Assembly (NCBI GenBank): GCA_041879295.1
Contig: CP047152.1
Coordinates: 2,423,501-2,487,500 of the forward strand
Length of the DNA stretch: 64,000 nt
Reading direction: 5' to 3'
Source: Pseudomonas putida
GTDB lineage: Bacteria > Pseudomonadota > Gammaproteobacteria > Pseudomonadales > Pseudomonadaceae
Part shown: positions 26,091 to 33,869 of the stretch, piece after piece
How the letters are laid out: the number at the start of each line of letters is the position of its first letter
Numbering within the stretch: the stretch's first letter is position 1
Notes under the pieces: model-generated
Databases searched by the model: none
The model's input: the letters and a program-made list of their open reading frames with translations, nothing else
Told to the model about the DNA's origin: nothing
Program-made: the position numbers and the translations under genes

Positions 26091-26591
26091 ATGATCAAAA
26101 CCGGCGATCAACTGCCCGACATTACCCTTTATCAATACAACAACGACGCAGGCGCCTGCGCGATCGGTCCGAATGCCTTTTCCATTCGCGAGCGTTGCAA
26201 GCGCAAGAAGGTGCTCATCTTCGCGTTGCCGGGTGCATTCACGCCTACGTGCTCTGAACGTCATGTTCCCGGTTATGTAACGGCGGCCCCTGCGTTGTTT
26301 GCGGCTGGCATTGACGAAATCCTGTGCATCTCGGTGAACGATGCCTTTGTCATGAACGCCTGGGGCAATAGCTTGCAGGTCGGGGACGCGGTGAAAATGA
26401 TCGGCGATGGTAATGGCGAATTCAGCGAGGCGCTTGGCCTTACCCAGGACCTTTCGGCACGCGGTTTGGGGCGGCGCTCGCAGCGGTATGCGATGTTGGT
26501 CGACGACCAGATAGTCAAGTACATTGCGGTTGAAAGCCCCGGCAAGTTCGAGGTCAGCGATGCGGCCAGCATGCTGGCTGTGTTGCGTTAG
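26091..26591 (+). CDS. Peroxiredoxin (Prx5-like)
   Basis: A 166-aa thiol peroxidase of the Prx5 type. The peroxidatic Cys is in Pro-Gly-Ala-Phe-Thr-Pro-Thr-Cys-Ser-Glu-Arg-His-Val-Pro-Gly-Tyr; the family Phe-Val-Met-Asn-Ala-Trp and the Arg in Gly-Arg-Arg-Ser-Gln-Arg-Tyr follow. Reduces hydrogen peroxide and alkyl hydroperoxides using thiol donors. The ATG follows GGAGA. It diverges from the oxygen-dependent mes genes across a 230-bp gap carrying a MetR box; peroxide formed by MesX/flavin chemistry would be a plausible target. Confidence 0.9.
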   Translation: MIKTGDQLPDITLYQYNNDAGACAIGPNAFSIRERCKRKKVLIFALPGAFTPTCSERHVPGYVTAAPALFAAGIDEILCISVNDAFVMNAWGNSLQVGDAVKMIGDGNGEFSEALGLTQDLSARGLGRRSQRYAMLVDDQIVKYIAVESPGKFEVSDAASMLAVLR

Positions 26592-26677
26592 CCATACCTT
26601 TCAGGCCTTGCCGACAACGACTGTCAGGGCTGCCAGAACACCTTTCGAACCGGCCGCTAACAACAAGGTACAGACGG

Positions 26678-27616
26678 TTGAAACTTCACCAACTCCGGGC
26701 GCTGGTCGCCATTCATAACGCAGGAAGCATCCTCGAAGCCTCCAAGCTCATGCACATTACTCAGCCCGCACTGAGCCGTTCGATCAAGGAGCTGGAGCGA
26801 GAGGTGGGGTTTACCCTGTTGCAGCGGTCGCACAAAGGCATGGCCCTTACCGACGAAGGCAAGCGTGTCATCCGCCATGCCAACCTCGTGGTAGAGAGCA
26901 TACGCCGCCTGCAGATCGAAGCGGCGAGCATTCAGGATGCGGCGCTGGGCGCCGTGTCGATCGGGGTTACGTCGTTGACGGCGATGCTCGATGGCGTCGA
27001 TGAAAGCATTCTGGCCTTTCGGCGCAAGTACCCGCGGGTGAAGATCACCATCACCGACTTGCGCCCCAGTCAGATCCTGCAGCGCTTGCGCGATGGCAGC
27101 CTGGACTTTGCCATTACTTCGCAGCAACCGCTGAGTCGGCTGAACCTGGACTGGGAGGCACTGGGCAGTATCAAGGGCACGGTGATTTGCCATGCGTCGA
27201 ATCAGCAGAAGTTCAGCCAGTCACTGCGCACCTTGCAATACGCACCTTGGATCAGCCTGGACGAGTTGTCCGACCAGGCTTCGCAGTTTCACCAATTGTT
27301 CGAAGCCAACGGCCTTCGGGTGCCGCAGAACACCGTTGAATGTACGTCAGTGATGATGGCGCTGAAGCTGTTGAAGAACACTGAATCGTTGATGACCATC
27401 AGCGAACTGGCGGTGGACCAAGGGTTTACCTACGGTATCGATTGCGAGTTCGTAGCCATGGCGGTGCAGGAGTTGATTCCGGATTACCCCATCAACCTGG
27501 TCTGCATTGACCGCCACAGCCTCACGGCACCTGCCCAGGAGCTGTTCCACAGCTTGCGCGGGCAGGTGCTCAAGCAGACCCGCCCCGTGGTTTCAGAAGT
27601 GGTAGTACATGCCTAG
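26678..27616 (+). CDS. LysR-type regulator
   Basis: A 312-aa LysR regulator starting with TTG at 26678, supported by AAGG at 26665-26668 and by the winged-helix start Leu-His-Gln-Leu-Arg-Ala-Leu-Val-Ala-Ile. The effector domain is complete. Its 3' end overlaps the convergent porin gene by 24 bp. It probably controls the nearby porin/MHS/amidohydrolase genes, whose 373-bp divergent region contains dyad sequences. Confidence 0.85.
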   Translation: MKLHQLRALVAIHNAGSILEASKLMHITQPALSRSIKELEREVGFTLLQRSHKGMALTDEGKRVIRHANLVVESIRRLQIEAASIQDAALGAVSIGVTSLTAMLDGVDESILAFRRKYPRVKITITDLRPSQILQRLRDGSLDFAITSQQPLSRLNLDWEALGSIKGTVICHASNQQKFSQSLRTLQYAPWISLDELSDQASQFHQLFEANGLRVPQNTVECTSVMMALKLLKNTESLMTISELAVDQGFTYGIDCEFVAMAVQELIPDYPINLVCIDRHSLTAPAQELFHSLRGQVLKQTRPVVSEVVVHA

Positions 27617-28723
27617 CGAGACGTTGCCTGGGTTATCGCCAGCCTGCTCCACCGGGGTGCCGGCGTAGGTGACCGACGAGGCGCGTTGGTTGGCGATCAT
27701 GCCGAGGCGTCCATAAATGGCCCAGCGGGGGTTGATGAAGTGGTCATAGCCGATCATCACACCCCAGGCGTCCTTGTCGCGGGCGCTGACCTGGCGTTGC
27801 ATCACCGCCAGGCGCAGCACGTCCAGTTCGCCCACCGGCGTCATCATGCCGAATGTGTACAGTGTGGTGCTGGGTGTGCCGGCCTGGTCCACGTCCTGGC
27901 GTTGCCAGGTGAGGCTGGTGGCCAGCGGGCCGAAATCGTAGAACGCCGACAGGCTCTTGAAATCGTTGGCGGTCTGGCGTGAGACGCCGCCGTCGTCCCA
28001 TGGGTCGCTGTAGTAGCGGTTGTAGGAGGCCAGCGCAATCACCCGGCTGTTGCGGTATTGCAGCCGGGCGCCACCGCCACGCACGGTGCGCCCCGAGCTG
28101 GCGGCATCGTCGAAGCCGAAGCTTAGCGCGGTACCGAGGCTGAAGCCGCTGAGGGTCGGGCTGGTGTAGGCCAGGGTGTGCTTGGGGCGCAGGTCAAGGT
28201 AGAAGGCGCCCTTGCCGGCGGCAGGCAGGGCCAGGTAGGTGTAAGGCGAGCCATAGGTGGCCAGGAACGGGTCGGCATAGGTGGGCGTGCCCATGCTGTA
28301 GGTCTTGCCGAACTCGAGCTTGCCCAGGGTGCGCGAGCGTAGGGCGACTGTTGCCAGGCGCAGGTTACCGACGGTGTCCCAGGTGCCCTCCAGGGCCTCG
28401 CCATTGAGGTTGAAGCCCTCCTCGACGTCAAGTTCCACGACGGTATCGGGGCCAAGCCCCTTGCGCGCGTACAGCCCGAGCTTGTTGGTCCAGGCGCCGC
28501 CACCGGCCAGCTTGGAACCCGTGTGGTGCTGCGAATCGTGATAGCTGGCGAATGCATCCACGGTGCCGTAAACCTTGAGCTTGTCATCGAAGCCGTGATC
28601 CAGCCCGTAGTAACCAAAACCCGGTGCTATCCGAGCGATCGTCGGAAAACCCTCTGCCTGTGCCTGCGCAGCAAGGCAAGCCCCTTGGATCATCAACAGC
28701 AACGACGTAGTGCGAGTGTTCAT
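27593..28723 (-). CDS. Gram-negative outer-membrane porin
   Basis: A 376-aa protein with a signal peptide (to about residue 23, Ala-Gln-Ala) and many alternating beta-strand segments. It ends with a C-terminal Phe (Met-Tyr-Tyr-His-Phe), the signal for the outer-membrane assembly machinery. The pattern Tyr-Gly-Thr-Val-Asp-Ala and Gly-Lys-Leu-Glu-Phe-Gly-Lys resembles general trimeric porins (Neisseria/Burkholderia type). Divergent from the MHS transporter, so it likely brings the same substrate across the outer membrane. Confidence 0.85.
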   Translation of the reverse strand: MNTRTTSLLLMIQGACLAAQAQAEGFPTIARIAPGFGYYGLDHGFDDKLKVYGTVDAFASYHDSQHHTGSKLAGGGAWTNKLGLYARKGLGPDTVVELDVEEGFNLNGEALEGTWDTVGNLRLATVALRSRTLGKLEFGKTYSMGTPTYADPFLATYGSPYTYLALPAAGKGAFYLDLRPKHTLAYTSPTLSGFSLGTALSFGFDDAASSGRTVRGGGARLQYRNSRVIALASYNRYYSDPWDDGGVSRQTANDFKSLSAFYDFGPLATSLTWQRQDVDQAGTPSTTLYTFGMMTPVGELDVLRLAVMQRQVSARDKDAWGVMIGYDHFINPRWAIYGRLGMIANQRASSVTYAGTPVEQAGDNPGNVSLGMYYHF

Positions 28724-29096
28724 TCACGACTCCTGGCCAGCACAGTGATGTGGTGGCGCTAGCGTCGGTGAACAGAACGTTGCAGCGTGATTGCTTATTC
28801 GGTCAGGTCATGCCGTTTGGTTAATCAAGGACCGGCGCGGCATGTGGATTGGCGAGCGCATCCGCTTTAGACGGGCTTCGAACAAGCGTCAACGCTGCGC
28901 TACGGCTGCTGATTTGTGGGCGTTTTTGGGGCCGCGTGCGGAGCAAGGGCGAACTGTGCGCCAGCGCAGGGCAATTTGGCCAACGATCGTTCCGGTTAAT
29001 TAACCATTGGTTATCCCTATGCCGAAACTGCAAGTGTATTGAGTGCCCGATTGGCTGATATTCGCTGCACGCCGCGATTTGCCAACGGAGATAACA
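28724..29096. promoter_or_regulatory. Divergent promoter region for porin and MHS transporter
   Basis: 373 bp without a gene between divergent starts. It contains the perfect 12-bp palindrome GGTTAATTAACC at 28994-29005, and a related GGTTAATCA near 28818. Such paired TTAA-centred dyads fit a LysR-type or similar regulator; the LysR gene at 26678 is the nearest candidate. Confidence 0.5.
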
Positions 29097-30398
29097 ATGA
29101 TCAGACCGCTCCCCACATCGCCGAGCCTGCAAAAGGGTGCGCATTCAGCCGCGCAGGTATCGTCCTCCCGTAAAACCTTGATCGCCTGCTCCCTGGGCAA
29201 TGCGCTGGAAATGTACGACTTCACGATCTACAGCTTCTTCGCTGTACTGATCGGCAAGCATTTCTTTCCCTCCGACTCGGCAATGGCGTCATTGTTGATG
29301 TCGCTGGCCACCTTTGGTGTCGGTTTTCTGATGCGTCCGGTCGGGGCGATGGTCATCGGTCGCTATGCTGACCGGCATGGACGCAAGGCAGCTTTGAGCC
29401 TGACCATCGGGCTGATGACCCTGGGCACCGCAATGATTGCCTTTGCGCCCACGTATTCACAGATCGGGATTTTCGCCACGCTGTTGCTGGTGACCGGCCG
29501 GCTCATCCAGGGCATGTCGGCTGGCGGGGAGGTCGGTACCGCGTCAGTGTTCCTGATGGAATCCAGTGCGGTCGGCAATCGCTGCCAGAGCGTCAGCTGG
29601 CAGGCCGCCAGCCAGGGCTATGCCGCCTTGGTGGGGGCCGGCTTTGGCCTGGCCCTCAGCCAGTTGCTCGACCCCGCGGCGCTGGAAAGCTGGGGATGGC
29701 GCATACCGTTCATTTTTGGCCTGCTGATCGGGCCGGTCGGTTGGTATATACGCACGCGTTTGCCGGAAACTCATGAGGCCGCACCGGCGCAGAAGGGGGA
29801 GCAGGGGCTGGATGCCGAACTGCTCAAACGCATCGCCCAAGGCATCGGCCTGATGGCCAGCTCGACCATTGGCATGTACCTGTTCGTGTTCTACATGCCG
29901 ACCTACCTGACCACGGCCTTGCATTACCCACCCGGCAGCGCCATGGCGATTGCCTGTATCAGTAGCGGCTGCATGGCAGTCATCTGCCCGTTGGCCGGCA
30001 AATTCGCCGACAAGTATCAGCTCAGAAAACGCCTGCTGGTGTGGACGGTCGCCGCGCCGGTGGTGTTGACCCTGCCAGTGTTCTATCTGCTTGGGCACGT
30101 GCAGCACATGGGCCTGGCCATGATGGGCGTGGCGATCCTGATCTTGCCGACCTGTATCGGTGCCGGTGCGTTCTTCGCGCTGATCATGGAGGGCTTCCCG
30201 AAAGCCAGGCGGTCCTTCGGCACCTCGGTCAGCTACAGCCTGGGTGTGACCTTGTTCGGTGGCTTTTCGCCGTTGGTGGCCACCTGGTTGATTGCAGCGC
30301 TGGGCACGCCGTTGGCGCCTGCCTACTTTTTGCTGGCCGGCGGTGTTGTAAGCCTGGCCTGCCTCAGGTACTTCCCCGAAAACAAAGGATGCGAGTGA
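29097..30398 (+). CDS. MHS-type MFS metabolite:proton symporter
   Basis: A 433-aa major facilitator with about twelve membrane segments. The Asn-Ala-Leu-Glu-Met-Tyr-Asp-Phe motif at the first segment and Gly-Arg-Tyr-Ala-Asp-Arg-His-Gly-Arg-Lys (loop 2-3) mark the metabolite:H+ symporter subfamily, which carries organic acids such as alpha-ketoglutarate, shikimate or citrate. The ATG at 29097 follows GGAG. It is 1 bp from the M20 amidohydrolase gene, so the likely cargo is an N-acyl or aromatic amino-acid conjugate that the enzyme then splits (inference). Confidence 0.88.
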   Translation: MIRPLPTSPSLQKGAHSAAQVSSSRKTLIACSLGNALEMYDFTIYSFFAVLIGKHFFPSDSAMASLLMSLATFGVGFLMRPVGAMVIGRYADRHGRKAALSLTIGLMTLGTAMIAFAPTYSQIGIFATLLLVTGRLIQGMSAGGEVGTASVFLMESSAVGNRCQSVSWQAASQGYAALVGAGFGLALSQLLDPAALESWGWRIPFIFGLLIGPVGWYIRTRLPETHEAAPAQKGEQGLDAELLKRIAQGIGLMASSTIGMYLFVFYMPTYLTTALHYPPGSAMAIACISSGCMAVICPLAGKFADKYQLRKRLLVWTVAAPVVLTLPVFYLLGHVQHMGLAMMGVAILILPTCIGAGAFFALIMEGFPKARRSFGTSVSYSLGVTLFGGFSPLVATWLIAALGTPLAPAYFLLAGGVVSLACLRYFPENKGCE

Positions 30399-30399
30399 T

Positions 30400-31584
30400 A
30401 TGGGTATTTTGCAGAGCAATCAAACACCGGGCTCAGCCGCCGAGCTGGAAGAGTTCGTCATGCTGCGCCGGCAGATCCACGCTGCGCCGGAAATTGGCGG
30501 CGACACCCCGGATACGGCGGCCCTGGTAGCCGACAAGCTGCAAGCTTTGGGCTACGAAGCGCATCGCAATGTGGGCGGGCATGGTGTGGTCGGCGTGCTG
30601 AAAGTGGGGGACAACCCGCGCAGCATCGGTTTGCGTGCAGACATGGACGCACTGCCCATGGGCGAAAAGAATGCGTTTGCGCATGCCAGCAAGATCCCCG
30701 GCCGCATGCATGCCTGTGGCCATGACGGGCATACCGCGATCCTGCTGGCAGCCGCTGCGCAACTGGCGGCTACACGCCAGTTCAACGGCACGTTGAACGT
30801 GATATTCCAGCCCGACGAGGAAGGCCTGGCGGGGGCCAAGGCGATGATCGACGACGGCCTGTTCGAGCGCTTTCCGTGCGACTCGGTGTATGCGCTGCAT
30901 AACATGCCCGGCCTGCCGGTGGGCACTTGCGTGGTGCAGGCGGGGCCAACCATGGCGTCCTCCGAGCGTGTCAGCATTCGGATTACCGGCAAAGGCGGGC
31001 ATGGGGCGATGCCGGAACTGTCGGTAGACCCGGTGATGGCGTTGAACAGCCTGATCAGTGGTATCCAGACCATCAAGTCGCGCAACCTCAGCGTCGAGGA
31101 CTACGCCGTGATCAGCATCGGCATGATCCAGGCCGGCACTGTCTACAACATCATCCCTGACGAGGCCTGCATGTTGCTGAGCGTGCGCACCGACACGGCC
31201 CAGACCCAGCAGAAGATCAACAGCCGCATTGACGCCCTGGCCAAGGGGCACGCTGAAAGCTTTGGCGTGGAGATCGACGTGCAATTCACCCAACTGGCGC
31301 CCGCCTTGTGCAACAGCGATGACGAAAGTGCGTTGCTGCGTGAAAGCCTGAGGCCGTTGTTCGCCGACGGCGCGCTGCTGGACAAGATGCCCAAGAAGGT
31401 CATGGGCACCGAAGACTTTGCCTACATGTTGCAGGCGCGGCCTGGCTGTTACTTCATGCTGGGCAATGGCACGGGCGAGTTCCATGGTTGCTCGGTGCAT
31501 AACCCCCACTACGATTTCAATGATGCGTTGGTGAAGATTGGCGCTGATTGTTGGGTGAAGTGGGTTCAGGACTATCTGCGTTGA
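30400..31584 (+). CDS. M20 amidohydrolase (hippurate hydrolase-like)
   Basis: A 394-aa zinc amidohydrolase of the M20D group (hippurate, N-acetyl-amino-acid or IAA-amino-acid hydrolases). Metal motif His-Ala-Cys-Gly-His-Asp-Gly-His and Gln-Pro-Asp-Glu-Glu-Gly, with the dimerisation lid domain in the middle. No signal peptide: cytosolic. Starts 1 bp after the transporter stop. It likely hydrolyses the imported N-acyl amino acid; the exact acyl group is not visible. Confidence 0.9.
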   Translation: MGILQSNQTPGSAAELEEFVMLRRQIHAAPEIGGDTPDTAALVADKLQALGYEAHRNVGGHGVVGVLKVGDNPRSIGLRADMDALPMGEKNAFAHASKIPGRMHACGHDGHTAILLAAAAQLAATRQFNGTLNVIFQPDEEGLAGAKAMIDDGLFERFPCDSVYALHNMPGLPVGTCVVQAGPTMASSERVSIRITGKGGHGAMPELSVDPVMALNSLISGIQTIKSRNLSVEDYAVISIGMIQAGTVYNIIPDEACMLLSVRTDTAQTQQKINSRIDALAKGHAESFGVEIDVQFTQLAPALCNSDDESALLRESLRPLFADGALLDKMPKKVMGTEDFAYMLQARPGCYFMLGNGTGEFHGCSVHNPHYDFNDALVKIGADCWVKWVQDYLR

Positions 31585-31712
31585 CCCTGCGTCATCTGCG
31601 CTGGAATGGTCTACGCTCTCAGCCGAAGCGCGTCGTTACAGGCTTCATCCCGATATCGTCGCTCTGGCGATTCACACCGACGGACCATGCTCGGTCCAAA
31701 GAGGGTGCTGCA

Positions 31713-31970
31713 ATGGCGACTATCGACACCGAGAACCTTGCAAAGGGGCTGCAGCAGGTTGAAGCCTGCTGGCAGGCGTATACCTTGTCACAGCGGCTTG
31801 TCGAAGGCCTTGAGGGCATCGACCTGAGCAGTGCCATTGAAACCGCCAACCGCGATTTCACAAGGTTTCAGAACCAGTGCCAGCTTTTTTATGCCGAAGT
31901 GCGCAAGAGGGCAGCCGATGCGGACAAACTGGAGAGCGACATGGCACTGTATCCCCATTACTTTCAGTGA
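31713..31970 (+). CDS. Small helical protein of unknown function
   Basis: An 85-aa acidic, probably all-helical protein. The ATG at 31713 follows GAGGG; the frame is open to 31548 but without a better start. No family recognised. It lies alone, 128 bp after the amidohydrolase. Confidence 0.6.
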   Translation: MATIDTENLAKGLQQVEACWQAYTLSQRLVEGLEGIDLSSAIETANRDFTRFQNQCQLFYAEVRKRAADADKLESDMALYPHYFQ

Positions 31971-32035
31971 CACCTGATTGAACGTCGCGCTGTGCCCGGG
32001 TTCTGACAAGCAAAGGGTACGGCGAGGACGCTTTC

Positions 32036-32278
32036 ATGAGCATCGAACGCAACATTCCCGAGCTTGAAGCCTGGTACGCCCAGTACGACGACATCAGTTA
32101 CCGGCGCGAGTCACCGGATGCCTACCACCATGAACTGCTCCGCACTGCCGAGGCCCTGCGCGACGACGGTGCCATCGACTGGGACGACTGGTTGGCGCTC
32201 AAGGCGCTGGCCGATGAAGCGCATATCCGCGCGCTGGAAGATGCCGTGCAGGCCCATGTGAGCGACCCGGACGCATGA
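32036..32278 (+). CDS. Small acidic protein coupled to the exonuclease gene
   Basis: An 80-aa acidic protein (Asp/Glu-rich, many aromatic Trp/Tyr residues) without a recognised family. It ends by a 4-bp ATGA overlap with the exonuclease III-like gene, so the two are co-translated. It could be a partner or simply an operon companion. Confidence 0.65.
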   Translation: MSIERNIPELEAWYAQYDDISYRRESPDAYHHELLRTAEALRDDGAIDWDDWLALKALADEAHIRALEDAVQAHVSDPDA

Positions 32279-33072
32279 AAGCGCTGAAGATTGCCACCTT
32301 CAACATCAATGGCATCCGCAGCCGTCTGCCGGCGCTCTTGGCCTGGCTGGAGCGGGAGCAACCTGACATCGCCTGCCTGCAGGAGCTGAAGGCGGCCGAT
32401 CAGCAGTTCCCTCGTGCGGAGCTTGAGGCGGCAGGCTATGGCAGCCTTCATCATGGGCAACCGTCATGGAACGGCGTGGCCATTCTGGTGCGGGGCAGCG
32501 ATCCGCTTGAGGTTCGCCGCGGCTTGCCCGGCATGGAAGAGGACGGCCAGAGCCGCTATCTGGAAGCTGCGGCACACGGGGTATTGGTCGCGTGCCTCTA
32601 CCTGCCGAACGGCAACCCGCAGCCCGGGCCCAAGTTCGATTACAAGCTGCACTGGTTCGAATGCCTGATCAAGCATGCACGCAGCCTCTATGAAAGTGGC
32701 CACCCCACGCTGCTGGCAGGGGATTTCAATGTCGTGCCCACTGACATGGACATCTATAACCCGCGTTCCTGGATGAAGGACGCATTGCTGCAACCTGAGT
32801 CGCGAGCGTGTTACCAACGACTGCTTGACCAGGGCTGGCTCGATGCCATACGCCATCTGTACCCGGACGAGCGTGTCTACACCTTCTGGGACTATTTCCG
32901 TAACCACTGGGCGCGCAATGCCGGGTTGCGAATCGATCATCTGTTGCTCAACCCCGAGCTTGCGCCTTATCTGAAACGGGCGGGTGTCGATGCGTGGGTG
33001 CGTAACGAGGCCAAGGCCAGCGACCATGCACCCGTCTGGATCGAGCTGGGTACGCGTCGTGCTCGGTCATAG
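32275..33072 (+). CDS. Exonuclease III family AP endonuclease
   Basis: A 265-aa enzyme of the ExoIII/APE1 family that nicks abasic sites and trims 3' ends in base-excision repair. The N-terminal Phe-Asn-Ile-Asn-Gly-Ile-Arg-Ser, Leu-Gln-Glu-Leu-Lys metal site, Ala-Gly-Asp-Phe-Asn-Val and C-terminal Ser-Asp-His-Ala-Pro-Val catalytic elements are all present. Usual length. Translationally coupled to a small protein upstream. It is one of two or more such genes expected in Pseudomonas. Confidence 0.9.
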   Translation: MKALKIATFNINGIRSRLPALLAWLEREQPDIACLQELKAADQQFPRAELEAAGYGSLHHGQPSWNGVAILVRGSDPLEVRRGLPGMEEDGQSRYLEAAAHGVLVACLYLPNGNPQPGPKFDYKLHWFECLIKHARSLYESGHPTLLAGDFNVVPTDMDIYNPRSWMKDALLQPESRACYQRLLDQGWLDAIRHLYPDERVYTFWDYFRNHWARNAGLRIDHLLLNPELAPYLKRAGVDAWVRNEAKASDHAPVWIELGTRRARS

Positions 33073-33125
33073 TCAATCCAGCACATGAACGAATGCCTGG
33101 CTGATGCGCTTCGACGGTAGTCGAC

Positions 33126-33157
33126 TTCAGATTGCATTCAGATTCGGCCCTGATAAT
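33126..33157 (+). promoter_or_regulatory. OmpR-type tandem repeat and promoter of the hemolysin-family operon
   Basis: TTCAGATT occurs twice, at 33126-33133 and 33137-33144, an 11-bp period typical of OmpR-family regulator half-sites that lie on one DNA face. A -10-like GATAAT follows at 33152-33157, so the second half-site overlaps the -35 region, as for a class II activator. The operon itself encodes such a regulator, which suggests autoregulation. Confidence 0.6.
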
Positions 33158-33188
33158 TCCCTCCGTCGCACCCAGGCGGGGAAATTTC

Positions 33189-33869
33189 ATGACTCAATCT
33201 CATCAATGGCACAGTTTGCTTCCGTTACCCATCGGTAGCCATGCCGATCATCAGGCGCATCTTTCTCTTCACCTCAGCGACGATCAAGGGCGCGGCGAGC
33301 TGGAGCACTTCATACACGAGCGCTTTGCCAGCGTGCACCAGGCGGATGTGCAGCATTACCTGCCGGAACTGCTTGCCTTGCAGGGTAGCCACGGTCGCCT
33401 GATCGCGGCGGCAGGCATGCGACCGGCCAGCGAAGGGCCGCTCTTCCTTGAGCGGTATCTGGACGAGCCTCTGGAATCTGCTGTTTCACGGGTAACCGGT
33501 GCCTCACCGGATCGCAACTGCATGGTAGAAGTAGGCAACCTGGCCTCGCTCAGCGCCGGCAGCGCTCGAATAATGATCATCGCCGTGACGTGGTTGCTGG
33601 CCATGCGCGGTTTGGAGTGGGTGGCATTCACGGGCGCCGCGACACTGTTCAACAGTTTCCGGCGACTGGGGCTGGTGCCCACTGTTCTGGCCTCAGCGGA
33701 TCCTGCTCGCATGCAGGGCCAAGTGGACCAGTGGGGGACCTACTACGACCAGCGACCACAGGTATTTGCCGGCAACATAGGCTTTGGCTTCGATGCCCTG
33801 AAACAGGCGGGCATGTTCGAGCGGCTTGGGTTTCCCATGTTAGCCCTGGAGACCGGCCATGCGGCATGA
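33189..33869 (+). CDS. Thermostable-hemolysin family protein (GNAT-like)
   Basis: A 226-aa protein of the T_hemolysin family; despite the name its biochemical activity is not settled. The Met-Val-Glu-Val-Gly-Asn-Leu-Ala segment resembles the core of acyltransferase-type folds, including LuxI-like signal synthases; this is my inference. The ATG at 33189 is preferred over 33132 because the -10 element lies between them. No signal peptide, which argues against a secreted hemolysin. First gene of a seven-gene operon; its stop overlaps the AMP ligase start by 11 bp. Confidence 0.8.
   Translation: MTQSHQWHSLLPLPIGSHADHQAHLSLHLSDDQGRGELEHFIHERFASVHQADVQHYLPELLALQGSHGRLIAAAGMRPASEGPLFLERYLDEPLESAVSRVTGASPDRNCMVEVGNLASLSAGSARIMIIAVTWLLAMRGLEWVAFTGAATLFNSFRRLGLVPTVLASADPARMQGQVDQWGTYYDQRPQVFAGNIGFGFDALKQAGMFERLGFPMLALETGHAA

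Noticed and set aside
33189..33869. Calling the T_hemolysin protein a secreted toxin
   Set aside because: No signal peptide, and it is embedded in an enzyme/regulator operon; the family name alone is weak evidence for haemolysis.
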